Part shown: positions 1 to 12,191 of the stretch, in pieces
How positions within the stretch are numbered: position 1 is the stretch's first letter
Layout: each line of letters begins with the position of its first letter
NCBI RefSeq assembly: GCF_000003815.2
Contig: NC_049992.1
Location: 11,300,753 to 11,360,752 of the forward strand
Length of the DNA: 60,000 nucleotides
Direction of reading: 5' to 3'
DNA from: Branchiostoma floridae
Lineage: Eukaryota > Chordata > Leptocardii > Amphioxiformes > Branchiostomatidae
Notes under the pieces: generated by a model
The model's database searches: none
What the model was told of the DNA's origin: nothing
What the model saw: the letters and a program-made list of their open reading frames with translations, nothing else
Made by a program: the position numbers and the translations under genes

Positions 1-235
1 AACTGCAAAATGTCAAGGAATACTAAAGAAATTATTACTTTAAAGATCTTTAAAGTCTTTGCCAGCTGTGATTAAAACTTTATTCTAAACTGAGGTACAT
101 AAAAGTGATTTAAATACTATGACACGAAATATATTTGACAGTATATATGGCAGTGTTTGTAAAATTTGTCCACACTCGAGTTAGGTACCTGATAGCACTT
201 ACCGTTGAAACAACTTAAGCTTGTATGTACTTTAC
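1..235 (-). other. Start of intron 7 (truncated by window edge)
   Basis: AT-rich sequence following the GTAAAG donor of exon 7 on the minus strand. No further exon or polyadenylation context is evident. Confidence 0.6.
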
Positions 236-538
236 CTGTTTGACTAAATCGGGCTTGGATGGTTGGCAATTGACCAAGGCCATTTGCATTGTCTGACCAA
301 TATACAAGGACAATTTCAGCACCCCTTGAGACGATCGGCAAAGGAAGTTTCGGCTGCAGGAATGAATTTCCAGTGTTTACAATTTCACTTTTCCCATCGT
401 ATACAGACAATTCCATACGGCCTGTCGTAACATTGGAATCCAACATGGCGGACGGCGGGTTGATGACGTATGCAAATGTCGTTGACACGTGACGACCCGC
501 TGCAGACGATAGCCTCGTTTGACAGTAGATGTTATCTC
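236..538 (-). CDS. Exon 7 of CUB-domain gene: bulk of divergent CUB3; gene continues off the left edge
   Basis: This exon encodes residues 320-420 plus one base. The acceptor is TTTTACGCAG and the donor AAACAG/GTAAAG, phase 1 at both ends. It begins GDNIYCQT (Cys325), continues with the strand VSTTFAYVI, an NVT sequon at Asn355 and MELSVYDG (the IYDG strand, about 362-368). It closes with AEIVLVYWSD and IQARFSQT, which correspond to 'L.V.F.SD' and 'GF.A.Y'. The third and fourth CUB cysteines are missing, so only the first disulfide (Cys293-Cys325) remains. The phase-1 donor shows that at least one more exon lies beyond position 1, so the protein's C-terminus, and whether it is secreted or membrane-anchored, is not visible. 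Confidence 0.82.
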
Positions 539-1197
539 CTGCGTAAAATATAAATTGATTTTCTTAGTCTTGAACCGGTTTTTCGCTGTATTGCTGAACG
601 CTACTGTTACCTCAACCTTCCCCCAAATCCACTAATGCTACTCATTAATCACATGAGACAAGGATAAATCCTTAATTCTCTGGAAAACTAGGCCGCGAAC
701 ATGAGCACTTATGGAAGATTGCATACCCAGCATTAATCAAATCTTTAACATGTCCCGTGTTGACGTCTACCGTGGCTACCCGCACGTGTTAGTGCCTGCA
801 GCTGTCGCCACCACGTCTGGACTGACAGTCACAGGGTGACACATTATCGACTCAAATCTAAATCAGTCAGATACATCTAGGAGAATCTAAATCAGTAAAA
901 CAGATAAACTTTCTTGTCTTGATTGTCCTTGATCGTCTTGAGAGTTTATCTGTCACAAAGGGACTTTTCATTAGGTACACCACATTGCATTACAGTACAG
1001 TACACTACATTGTACACAGGTGATGTCAGGTTACCTAATCTTTGGCCTACATGCTGAGGCAATACATGCTACCTGTCGTCGCTTTAGCGTTGATAATTGC
1101 TCGTTACCATTCAGATAAGGGTTACTAAACTTTGCCCAGGAGAGCCCCCCTCTACCTGAGATGTGACGATAGTTTAAACCGTATGAAATAGGACTAC
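539..1197 (-). other. Intron 6
   Basis: 659-bp intron between the two exons of CUB3, bounded by GTAGTC and ACGCAG. Nothing recognisable inside. Confidence 0.65.
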
Positions 1198-1302
1198 CTC
1201 GACCCGGCAGGTTCTGGCGAATAATTGCATCGTCGAAATTGACCTTGCCGACATCAGATCCACCAGTGCTGCTGGTGCATGCTGGGAGTTTATCCAGTGT
1301 GT
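1198..1302 (-). CDS. Exon 6 of CUB-domain gene: start of divergent CUB3
   Basis: This exon encodes residues 285-320. The acceptor is CATTCTGCAG and the donor GTCGAG/GTAGTC, phase 1 at both ends. A short linker (TLDKLPA) precedes Cys293 (ACTSSTGG), then DVGKVNFDD and a short segment ending NLPGR. The position of Cys293, 32 residues before Cys325 in the next exon, matches the first disulfide of a CUB domain, and this is the reason for calling it. Sequence similarity within the exon itself is weak. The same frame stays open well beyond the donor, so a longer exon is possible, but then it would not join the next exon as cleanly. Confidence 0.65.
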
Positions 1303-1638
1303 CTGCAGAATGGTAATAGTCATACGTGTGAGTCTGTGTCTTCACATAAATTGGATTCAAAACGAGACGAGACCGTTGAGAGACCGTTGTGCATCTAAGA
1401 ATTCGAAAAATCTCTCAATGTACCACCAGTCAGCGCTCAAGGGGTCAATGCTTCTAGGTCATCCAATGATTGCTCTTTGATCTTTGCATGATTTCACTGA
1501 CCTGTGGTTTTTTGGTTTTTGGTCACTCATCCGATGCTCAGAGATATCGTTGTAACAATCTGGCACCATTGTACTTAAGACAAATGTGACACCTGGTGAA
1601 ACTGCCTCCGTACGTAATAAAAATAGATTCACCTTCAC
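1303..1638 (-). other. Intron 5
   Basis: 336-bp intron between CUB2 and CUB3, bounded by GTGAAG and TCTGCAG. Open frames here are chance. Confidence 0.65.
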
Positions 1639-1801
1639 CATAATGGCGCAGGTAAATTTTCAACCTGTCAAGTGCAGTGTTGAAGGTCACTTGAAGGAGA
1701 ACACGGTGCCCTTTGGCCCGAAATACCCCGGATGAAGACTTGGACTCATTGCATCTTACTGACATATCTGGTACCTCTGTTTTGACATCGCCTTCGTAGA
1801 T
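1639..1801 (-). CDS. Exon 5 of CUB-domain gene: second half of divergent CUB2
   Basis: This exon encodes residues 231-284 plus one base. The acceptor is ACTGTTTAG (phase 0) and the donor TATG/GTGAAG (phase 1). It starts IYEGD, the family's IYDG strand, then MSVRCNES (Cys247, pairing with Cys228 of exon 4; Asn248 in an NES sequon). It continues with VFRAKGHRVLLQVTF, the usual 'S.....L.V.F' strand, and ends LKIYLRHY in place of the 'GF.A.Y' end strand. Alternative donors a few bases downstream (GAAG/GTGAAT, CACCAG/GTGTCA) exist; the chosen one ends the domain at the expected tyrosine and gives the phase-1 border typical of CUB modules. Confidence 0.85.
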
Positions 1802-2693
1802 CTAAACAGTAAAAAGAAACACGCATAAAGATTAATACCAGTACGGCTCGGCAAGTTCTGTACATGAATCACGTACACGTCGCCTACTCCATTGCCTGCT
1901 GTTGATTGAAGCTATCCCTCTCTGCTATACCTATGCTGCCGATAAGAGTTGTTTTGGACTCATGTATAACAAAAGTTGCTGTGATTTATGGTATTCCTTT
2001 AATAGAACCCCTGATATGTGAATATGGCTGTAAATAACCACGTCATGCCACTGACGCGAACATTTACGTCTACGAATCAACGAAAAGATTAAGACGGGTT
2101 ATTAATCTACCATAACAGTAATGGGGGCATGTGTTACACGCCTTACATATAAGGGTGACGGCCATAAAATATTAACGGCCAATTTGCAACACTAGCCGTT
2201 AAGGTAACATTAATGACGAGCTCTTAATCCCGGTTTTGATTGGATCTGTAACTAATCCCCATTCCATGAATCCTAAAACACGTGGAACCAACAGGCATCA
2301 CCATCACTTCCCATCATAATGTGGGTAAATAGCTCGCAGGCGTCATTTTGCTCCTGTCGTTTTTACAACTAGCTAATGCTCATGATGAATAGAGACTTTG
2401 GTCTAATCACTATCCAATTTCAGTAGCAACATAAATCTATTATTCAGAATAGTAATTTTATGATCACCCGAACTAAACTACACCTATGGGCACGCCACAA
2501 TATCCTCAGTGTCTTCCCGTGGTTGTAATTTCCACTCTGGACACATAAAATGGTATTAAAGGTAAGGTGAACATCTCAAGAGATATGATACAATAATGAA
2601 TTGAAATTACTTACCGCACAAAATATGTTCAGACCTTTGTGGTACGAGCGCTATATTGCTTTTAATATAAATGGAAATTTGGGTGTTCTTTAC
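1802..2693 (-). other. Intron 4
   Basis: 892-bp phase-0 intron inside CUB2, from GTAAAG to GTTTAG. Nothing recognisable inside. Confidence 0.8.
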
Positions 2694-2911
2694 CTTCAAA
2701 CATGCTTTTCTGAATCGACGCTTCCCACCGACGATGGTCCACTCTAATACAACCCTTTCTCTGATCTTTGATTGGATCAGGTAACGCTGAGTAACAAAAG
2801 AATCCTCCTCCTCTTCTGAAAAGTCATCTCCTGTAAAGTTGATGAACCCAGGTGCGGGGAGGAGGGGTGGTCCCAACGCAATAAGCGGCTTGGCAGATTG
2901 TAACCCGATTT
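2694..2911 (-). CDS. Exon 4 of CUB-domain gene: linker and first half of divergent CUB2
   Basis: This exon encodes residues 158-230. It is entered in phase 1 (acceptor ATTCTTCAG) and left in phase 0 (AAG/GTAAAG). A proline-rich linker (ALGPPLLPAPG, about 169-179) leads to FINFTGDD, an acidic run (EEEED, 190-194) and strands resembling the first half of a CUB fold (RYLIQSKI, VVLEWTIVGG). It ends in KACLK, where Cys228 corresponds to the third cysteine of a canonical CUB. The first cysteine pair is absent. Asn182 lies in an NFT sequon. Alone the exon would be hard to call; the next exon resumes with IYEGD in phase 0, exactly where the IYDG strand of a CUB domain belongs, and this is the main support. 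Confidence 0.85.
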
Positions 2912-3248
2912 CTGAAGAATAGAGAAGGGATATAAGTGAAGATTATATATCGTGGGGATCTTGTGGGAAATCCTCCTCGAATTGATTTCATTTTGTGACT
3001 TTACTCCGATTAGATAATGGTTGAAAGGTGGCGATAATGCAGCAAGGAAGTTCTTGATCAATTATTTCCGAGGCCATGGGACTACGATACGCCATTTGGT
3101 CGCGCCGGTATGTTATATTCATGACCCTTAGGAGAATTGTTTAAGTTATAACGGTGACTTATCAGAAAGCACCGTGCCCTTGGGGACAGTTGCACTGCAC
3201 TATATCATGTTATCGAAGCTCACTTTTCATGATCAAAAGCCAGCCTAC
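2912..3248 (-). other. Intron 3
   Basis: 337-bp phase-1 intron between CUB1 and CUB2, from GTAGGC to TCTTCAG. Confidence 0.8.
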
Positions 3249-3437
3249 CTTCAGATATATAAGACGCATATAAACCTCTTGATGTCACAGATGAATCAGA
3301 GGAAAACTTCAGGAAAAGATGATTCCTGCTGGACAGGATGACGAAGGGCGCATGCGCGCCACATAACTTTCCCAACATCCGGGCATTTTCGCTCACGCCG
3401 TCGAAAACAGAGAAGTAGTCGTAGACACATGCTGGAC
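3249..3437 (-). CDS. Exon 3 of CUB-domain gene: second half of CUB1
   Basis: This exon encodes residues 95-158. The acceptor is TATTTTCAG and the donor CTGAAG/GTAGGC, phase 1 at both ends. The correct frame is short: a longer open frame over the same DNA (3296-3487) is a shadow. It reads PACVYDYFSVFDG (Cys98, Asp101, Gly108), then GKLCGAHAP (Cys120), then the closing strands LFLKFSSDSS and RGLYASY. Cys98-Cys120 is the second canonical CUB disulfide. Glu92 or Glu93 from exon 2, Asp101 and Asp142 occupy the places of the calcium ligands in calcium-binding CUB domains, so calcium binding is plausible (inference). The exon is separated from the first half of its own domain by an 11.1-kb intron and from the next exon by only 337 bp. 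Confidence 0.93.
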
Positions 3438-6400
3438 CTGAAAATACAATAGTGTAATGTTAGCTTGAAATGATAGTGGTGTGTCATAATAAATTATTGT
3501 ATAGTTTCTATACATAACTATTTTTACATTCACACTTGATTGTATTGTTTTACTCCAGTTTCCTTTCAAACAAATAAGGTCAATGAACTAAAACAGCCGA
3601 CTGTCACCATAGTAACTGATAAGGCAGGTGTTCTATTGCATTATGTAGCAAGTGTCAGGACAGAGATGGGGCTGGTCACCCTGTATATGAATGAGTAAGA
3701 ATAAACAGAGCATTAGTTTATAAGGCTATCCACATCAATGTATAAATAATGTATTTGCTTGCAAATGTTATGTTCCTATCTACATTTTACCTTCGCCATT
3801 CAGTCAATTACCCTCACAGTAAAACCGTGCCAGTACTTTCTACCCAAGCCTATAGAACGGATTTGTCTGACGTACCGAATAAAGGAACTCGCTACCTAGC
3901 GGCAAATTGACTTCTGGCATTTTTGGGTTGGGTCATGGTAGAGCTGAGTCACCCGACCAACTTCAGAAGACATAACCTACTCTTCGTTGGTGAGATCTTA
4001 GCAGCTTGGGATCATGCATTCTGTCTGAGACTGGCGATGATCATTTCTGGAGACGATTCTCGCGCGCTTTTTAACAGGTCAAAGCGATAAGCAGCTTTTG
4101 ATTAAACATAAATTCAGTTTTAGATTTAGGAAGCGCATACGCTTGTTTGTTTCATGATGTTCAGTCTGGTTACAAACAAGTTCATCTACTCACATACAGG
4201 GAGCGGAAGAGTGTTGATGTACCAAAGAATAGAGAGCATCAGGTTATCGATTTGTAATGAATTATGAGTGGCCTTTATGCCAGGTACAAGGAAAAATGAT
4301 TGATCACATACAGCAACAGATAACTGAAATTTTCAAAAATTCTATGTTGTGCTCTTTAAGTCGGGTGCAGTTGCCATTCTGAAAAGAGCTGTGATTCAGA
4401 ACAGCTTTAACATGCAAATGCCCGGGTTATTACTTACGCCATGCTGCTTTTACTAAACCAGTTCTTTGACTGTTATCAGACAGAGCTTTGTCTGTCCGTG
4501 GGCTTTAATTACTTTTACTTCCCCCAGATGCCATTATAACCCTGTACCCTGCTGAATACAAGTCGCATTTTCTTCTCAACAATGCACACAGCTTTGTTTG
4601 CTTCGCAGTAGCGGCAAATTAGCTACTTTAACACAAAGCTAGCATGATTACTTCATAAAACCGCGGAAGCCTTCATATCCCTAGGTAATGAGGGTTTGGC
4701 ACCCAGGTAATACCCTCGGCGCTTGCGAGTGACAAGTAATTACGCCAGGTAATGTTTGTGGAGATATTTTGCGCCTCTTCGTTCGAGATTTGCCTGGCGT
4801 AAAATTACTATACGCGGTCGATGACAAAGTCGCCTCTAGCAAGTCAATTCAAAATAATCCTCTGTGGACCATTTACATCGGATCAACGATGGCAGATCCT
4901 ATCCCCAGAAACTTTAATCCCTCTGGGAAAGATGACTTTGACTAATTCAGCTTAGTTGGCACAACCGTGTAAATCCATAGCAAGTATTTTACGAAATGTT
5001 TTTACGCTCTGAAAGTCAGTGCACTCTTTTCTGCTTATGAGCATTTTTGTGACCCATGTGCCTGGGAAAGACACCTGCACACCACCGTTGAGCGTCTTGA
5101 TTATTCAACACATCGGAAGAATGCAAGCAGCAGAGCGTTTTTAATTGGTTATTTCCTTTCTACTTCTTACTTGAATAGATTATGAGTGATAAGATTCTAG
5201 TCACAGATTGCAGCTGAGGCCGCATGTCCTGTTTTGATTAAGCACAACTCTCTGAATCACACATCATCAGCGATATGAGGCTGCTTTGTACAGCTTGTCC
5301 TGCGCCGCCTTTGAACTATTTACGCACCGATAATTAGACTCAGGGGCAACAATTAACCAGGCTTAACTGATTATGCACTTCGTGTAACTGCCGATAACAC
5401 TCGCCAACAGAATGGGAATCAATGTTCCAGAAGAGGAGCGTGGTGTGAGGCATCGGTTTAGAATAGTCCATTAGTAATCAAGGAATGAGCATCAATGGGA
5501 AAAGGTCGTGACGATTATGAAGAAGGTCTGACTCAAGACTAGAGTATTCATGTTTTTCTTTGAAATATCATACACGCTTGCCTTGATACTGGAAAGAGCA
5601 GCAAAATTTAGGACGATAGACTTAAATGGAAATCACCATTAAGGTTACACTATCAGCATTTATCTAATTCGATATACATATTGTTCTATCTCTTTGATAC
5701 GCCCTAGCAGTTATTGGAAATGTCCTAAATCGAATTATCGTCTCATAAATTGATTCTCCTGAAAGGGTAAATTGTTGTGACGTGATAGAATTCTCTTTGA
5801 ACTTAAATTTCGACTCTAACCTCTAACCTAAACCCTTCAATTAAATTATCGCGTTGAGACATCTTGGTAGAACTTACTCCACATTACGGCAAACTGTCTT
5901 TTCAACTTTGCTAACCTCGCAACATGATACACAGTTTTGTTTTTACCTCAATAATTCAAGTTGATATAGTGCATAGTTGATATAGGAATGTGCACCGTAC
6001 AACGCTACATGTGAATGACGCAGTGCAAATGACTTCGAATGAACGTTTCAATACTACGGAAAAAAGACTGCAGTGCCAACAAGGTAATATTTGCGTCATG
6101 ATAAATAAATACGCTGTTCCATACAGATTGGTGGGCAACGACACCTACTGCATATCCCCATCACCACATACTCGTAGTGAGAATATATTTCCCATTTAGA
6201 GCATGTCAAATAGCTTGACGTGAATAAAATCCAATTCCTCAGTTCCGCATTCACTTTAGTTATAACTTGGAATTTTGTAAAGAGGAAGATAATCACAGAT
6301 AGATGGTACCCTGTGGTCTCTGATCCGTGCCCATTAAACCGTAGAAATGCAACATTAGACAAGGATTTCTATCGAGACAGATGGGGCAATGGCTCTAACA

Positions 6401-9400
6401 CCTTTCTGTCTATAAATCTACCCACATTAAGATAGGGCTGATTGCACTGTGTAACCGAACGGTAATTAAAATCTATGCCTCACACAGGGTTGGTAAAGAC
6501 GGAAATCCGAACATCTAAACATTTGGAAGGCATCCAGCTATAATATGCGCGATATGTTACACATGGCCCATTTAGTAAGGCTGACATCCGGCAAAAAGAG
6601 ACAATAGATAAAACATCAAATACATGTTATTTGGTGCCACAGATGGCATGGCTAAATAGAGGAAAGATTAATGTCCAATGCTACTCAATGAATATAACCA
6701 TGCTTTACCTCGCTCAATATGTTTAGCGATGTGTCACAATTGATATGACATAAACTTATTCACCGTAATCCTAATGATACCTAGAAAATTGGGTTTGTGC
6801 GAGCAGTTACATTCCTCATAATTCTCTGGGCTCAGTAATGAATTTTCTGCAATGTTCACTTAGGCAGATAGTCACCAACTCTTGGATCGATGTCGGTGTG
6901 CGTATGTGCCCTCCCTTTGGACGTAAACCACGTTTGTCCAGCGGCATGAAAGGAAGCAGCTGGCTCATTGCTTGCTACCCTCAAGCTAATGCGTATCCCT
7001 AATGTGTGCTGGATATGGCCCAAATGTTACGGAATTTGATGTGAACGCGGGTGTATTATCATGTCGTTTTGAAGAATTTAATGGCTCCCAGATATGCATC
7101 AGTGGAATTTTGGCTGTAGATCGTATCGCTGCTTGCGTAGGCATTGCGTGTGTTACAGATTTGTTTCTAATGGCTGACTTTGCCATGCTTGCACTAAATG
7201 TAAGACATAGAAATTCATTTACAAACTAGTGCACCAGCTACAATAGATGAACCGCATAAACATAAAAATGTCAGCAGGATTCACATGGCTACCATTTTAT
7301 TAAGCTATGTGTGTATTTCCCATTTTTTATTGTGTGTTGTTTGTTTCTATGTGTCCAGGGACTCCTGAAAACAGGCTATAGCCTGAGTGATGTTACCTGG
7401 CAAAATAAAAGAAATGAAATTGTTTTGATGAGATACATTTCTATGTATAATTTGGCAAGTTATCAATGTATTAATATTAATCTATGTAAATTTTGCAAGC
7501 TAACTTTTGCAGCCACTTGAATGATGATACACATTTCTCCAAAGATCTCTCAGATCTAAGTTATTACTTGTATCTCTAGCAACTCGATCAAAGAATAATG
7601 CTTTTTCTTGAATAGGCAGACAGGATCATTATCTTCATCAGAGGCTCAAAATCTTACATCTAGCTTTGACATTTTAGTTGAAACTTAACATCAAACCAAA
7701 TGTCAAATCAAAGGCTCCCTGGAATGGTAACGTTTCCCTTCATGTCTGACCATAGAAGCTTGGGGCATTCAATCGATTTGGCAGATGTACTGCACGGATT
7801 TTTACCCAAATCCCAACGTAATGACAAATTGCAACATTGCTGACATCGCTTTATTTGGACTGTACAGAAGACATTCGTCCGAAGTAATTGTCTAGCTCAA
7901 ACAACAAGATCTAGTTGTAGTTCTACCGGAGTAGTTGTATTATTATATGCGCAAACAACCAGATCTTTATAAAGAATTTCTTCGATTTTCCCTGCAATTT
8001 TTTGCTTATCCAATTTGGGTAAAGATTCTGGTAAAAAAGTTACATAGTCATAGTAGATAAAAGAAGCGTGCATGTCTCCGAAGCCGCTGTTTTACTTCTT
8101 TTGCAGGTGTTGTCGGTGTTCTGGCTTTATCTTACTAATTTCTTGATGCTAATGCAGATAATATGTTTTCTATGCCACGAAAAAATTGATAGTTTTGTGC
8201 TTTGTAATCTGATTTGCTTTAGCTTCCTATGCATATCTTTAAATACATGTCAGACAGGTCAACGCTGTATTCCGATGAATAAGAACCAAATTACTTCTAA
8301 GTATAAAGATGCCATCTTCTTGAGATATGGTATGGAATGGCAGCGGACTAAGAGGCGGCATCTTACAATTCAAGTATCTGATGGCGACGCAGATGTACCT
8401 CTTGAAGGCTTAAGGGCGTCCAAATGTGTGATCGTCGCGTGGATTCCACATTCCAGTCGTGCTAAAAGCTACTTCTTCACGCTCGATGACTCAGTGACCT
8501 TTTGGCAATGATTGTGAACTTGATACATTTTTTCTCCCGCATGGTTAATGTAGAGAAAAATTGGGGGCTGTTTGAAATCGATGGTGAGCAGTTTTTATGA
8601 TCAGCGGGCTTCACAGCGAAGGAGCCACTGATGTACATCAATGCATGGTTATGGTAACCAATGCTCGCTCCTACAGCTGTTGATGGCCGTCTTCGTGCAC
8701 AATATCCATCATGCCACAACCTTTAAGCAGCAACCAACTATTGTTTGCAATATCTTGCCTTTCATGGTTATGTCTCGTAAAACATTCTTGATGGGAAGTG
8801 ATAAAGGGAACCCATATTCAATATACGTTTATAGCACAGAAACAGCATTTGAACATTATGGCGGAAATGTTGGATTTGCTCGTGAATGTTATCATGCCGT
8901 TTGGAAAACCTTCAAAGTGGTCGGATGCAGAGCTGACAATGGTTATGTACCCCAGCTGTAGTGATAATCTTCTGGTGTAACATTGCCACACTTTCAAGAC
9001 TCAACCATTTGGTATGCTACCTACCAACGCTGGTCGTGCTTAAAAGGTCATTCTGTGATTTGTTCGATATAATTGGGCACACCCGCTCAGGCAGTGTGTT
9101 CGATTATGTAAGGATTTGGTCGTTACCGCGGAAGGCCACTGCAAGCTAAGGGCCATTTGGTGTCAGAACAACCTCCATCAAAAACAGTTTATGCAGCGGG
9201 ACTTACAGGTCTGCCATAATGACAGCACCATGCTTGGTGATTTTACTCAGCCATACTCACTACTGAAAACGATGAATTATTTACTTCGAGGAACTTTTCA
9301 TGATGTCCTTTTAAACCCTGTAACTTATAGTAAAGTCCGCAACAGTATCAGTTGGAATACGGCTTACACTCTGGCTCGCTGCCAATATGTGTACTTTAAC

Positions 9401-10322
9401 GATTAGAATAGAATGAGTTATTTTATAAGGTCGTTGCATTCGCCTAGAGGTTTTCAGAGTAAAAAGAGTAAAACGAAAAGACTATTTTTGCATGGACTGA
9501 AGGAGCTGAATCAAGTGTAGTAATCAGCCCTGCATTGCCTAGCATCGAATGACCAAAGCTATAGTATCATGGTATATGATCGTTACTCTATATCACGGCG
9601 TACCACGAAATCCAGATACACAACATGCTCCTTTGGTCATATATGTCATTCCTTAGTACATAATTGGCCATTTAGTAAGTATTAATTCTACAAGTTGACA
9701 ATATGCAACTACATATACAGTGTTATTCATGTATAGAGATTCTTCTTCCGGCAACTGGCACGTGATCAATCATCCACACCTGGATACTTCTAAACGTTAT
9801 CAAATCGCCGTTTTTGAGACGTAAGTTTAATTTGTGTTTTCGAGAGGCTGTAACCTTTTTTTTTTAAAGATGTTCAGACCACACTTTATAAAACTGGAGC
9901 AAACTAAACTTTCATCATCGCGATTGGTCTGGTGATATGTTCTGGATTGCACCGTGCCACCGAGTTATATCGAAACATTGCTTGGATAGTTTTGTCCTTG
10001 AGATAAAGTAGAAAGCCAGAAAGTGACCAACATTAACAGTAGCGACGTCTTTCTTAATAACTTTCTTACCATATCGATGTCTATATAGAGAACTACGATG
10101 CTTAATGAAACTCAAGTGTCGAGACTTACTGGTCTGTGACCCATTCACCCCAATCTGACAGAGTGTGGAAATAGAGGTCATAGGTCGGAGCCAATACCTG
10201 TATTAGGGCTAGATATTCCATTACCTGCGTTCTTGTGCTCCAAACAAGAACCTCATTACACACCTGATTCTGCAGTCTCAACGTCGTACAAGAGTAATGG
10301 AGCGGGTGAATAGCGTATAGTA

Positions 10323-10652
10323 GGCATACTGAATGATTGAATATTCTGCTTGTTCAACAATGGGGTAGAAGAGAGAATATATGAACCACTGGGAACTCTT
10401 GCTAAAATACATAAATGAAGACAGGCTTTTTGTTGATTGTACATTCATATGTCGCTTTGATGGACTTTCTTTTCATACCAAATCTAAAGGCATACTGAAT
10501 GACTGAATATTCTGCTTGATCAACAATGGGGAAGTCTAAGAGAGAACATATGAGCCACTGGGAACTCTTGCAAAAATCCATAAATTAAGACAGGCTTTTG
10601 GTTGATTGTGCATTCATATGTTACTTTGATGGACTCTTTTTTATAATAAATC
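10323..10652. repeat. Two-copy tandem repeat, period 166 bp
   Basis: The word GGCATACTGAATGA occurs at 10323 and 10489 and begins two diverged head-to-tail copies. Both contain ATATTCTGCTTG, CCACTGGGAACTCTTGC, GACAGGCTTTT and GCATTCATATG-like segments in the same order. Differences are scattered substitutions and small indels, so the duplication is not very recent. Confidence 0.85.
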
Positions 10653-11068
10653 TGATGGCTTAGTACATGTTGATAGTGAGGGTCAGTTGTGTTTTATTAT
10701 ATTGCCATGTTCCTTTTCTTCGTTTTCCCCTGGGCGATGAAAAGATCCAGACAAACTGCCCCATTAACATTCACCCCACCAATGACCCCGTTTCAATAAT
10801 TGTTTCCCCTTATATAGCTTAAGCTATAGACTTAATGTCACTTCATGTCAGGGTACAGCAATTTAACAGCTTATCTCATTGTAAACGGCTCATGGAAGTC
10901 GGAAAGTAAGACGTTGAAATAAGCATTACTCATAAAGGTACCGAGGCTTGACATCAACTGCTGTGTCACTCTCGCGGGAACGATGAACATCAGGCTCAGT
11001 GTGACTTCCACAGCGTTTGAGTGGGTTCACATAAAGGTACTGAATACTTAGGGAATTTGTGGACCCTA

Positions 11069-11443
11069 CTGTAACACCAATAAAGTTTGGGGTACAAATT
11101 GTAAAGGCGACCACATTTTGACCACAAAATAGGACGACTAGTCCTTGTGACGAAAAGGAAGAACGATGGAGGAGCAGAACTGGACACGAGGAAGGGAAGA
11201 AGTTGTTCCTGCAATCCGCAAATGATTAGTTGTTCTGCTAGCTGTAACACCTATAAATTTTGGGGTACAGATTGTAACGGCGACTACATTTCGACCACAA
11301 AATAGGACAACTAGTCATTATGGCCGAAAAGGAAGACCGATAGATTAACAGAACTGGACATGAGGAACGTAAGAAGTTTCTGTCAACAGACACCTGCCCA
11401 AACCACGTTGTTCCAGCAATCCGCAAATGATTAGTTGCTCGGC
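11069..11443. repeat. Two-copy tandem repeat, period about 173 bp
   Basis: Copies start with CTGTAACACC at 11069 and 11242. Both carry TTTGGGGTACA, CACAAAATAGGAC, ACTAGTC, GAAAAGGAAGA, AGAACTGGACA and end near ATCCGCAAATGATTAGTTG. The second copy holds an extra segment (about 11375-11410) before the shared end. Confidence 0.85.
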
Positions 11444-11641
11444 TGACCGACCGTGCAAAAAAATCCTATTACCGTCTTTTATTGCACCCAGGTGACCGAA
11501 AGTAATCAGCCTGTTTTGGCATGATGGGTGATAGGGTGGTCACGGGTCACAGGTATCGAAGTTGCGCGGCATCCCGTCCATCGATACGCTCGCTTTTCCC
11601 TTCCACGTACGGGTGCATGAAGATATGTTTTGGACAGGATA

Positions 11642-12003
11642 TGATAGGTACGACAGATTGACAACAAGCAATTTGGGATCAAGGTTTTTTCTGCCATTTG
11701 CACTACATTAGACTAAATCTTCAAATACAATTCCATCTCTACAACTGGTTCAAAACGGAAATGTGATAGGTACGGCAGGAGGATAACAAGTTATTTGGGA
11801 TCAACGTTTTTTCGCCATTTGCACTACATTAGACTGAATCTTCAAATACAATTCAACCTCTACAACTGGATAAAGACGGAAATGTGATAGGTACGACAGG
11901 TAGACAACAAGCAATTTGGGATCAAGGTTTTTTTTTGCCATTTGCACTACATTAGACTGAATCTTCAAATACAATTCAATCTCTACAAGGGGATAAAAAC
12001 GGA
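11642..12003. repeat. Three-copy tandem repeat, period about 121 bp
   Basis: TGATAGGTAC starts copies at 11642, 11764 and 11885. Each contains ATTTGGGATCAA, a T-run, GCCATTTGCACTACATTAGA, AATCTTCAAATACAATTC and CTCTACAA. Differences include a T-run that lengthens in copy three. A partial inverted copy follows at 12144-12191. Confidence 0.9.
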
Positions 12004-12143
12004 GATTCACTTTCGGACGTTTCGAGTGACATCCAAAACTCTTCTTCGGCGTCGCTAGAATGAACTGCCAAAAACAATTCAATACTAGTACATCTAACTA
12101 GAAAAACCGATTGAACATGTAAGGATCGTATGCAAATGTCGTA

Positions 12144-12191
12144 TCTCCGTTTTTATCTAGTTGTAGAGATTAACTTGTTGTATTTGAATAT
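12144..12191. repeat. Inverted partial copy of the 121-bp repeat
   Basis: TCTCCGTTTTTATCTAGTTG followed by TAGAGATT and TATTTGAATATT is the reverse complement of the end of the 121-bp unit. With the last direct copy it forms an imperfect fold-back around a spacer of about 140 bp. Confidence 0.7.

Noticed and set aside
3296-3487. 63-codon minus frame over exon 3
   Set aside because: Wrong frame: the CUB motif is read in the overlapping minus frame between 3437 and 3249.
7002-7229. Overlapping open frames on both strands at 7.0-7.2 kb
   Set aside because: Neither is recognisable and no splice sites support them.
8068-8511. 147-codon plus frame
   Set aside because: No recognised domain and no transposon context. 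One part faintly recalls retroelement recombinase or reverse-transcriptase neighbours, but not enough to call.
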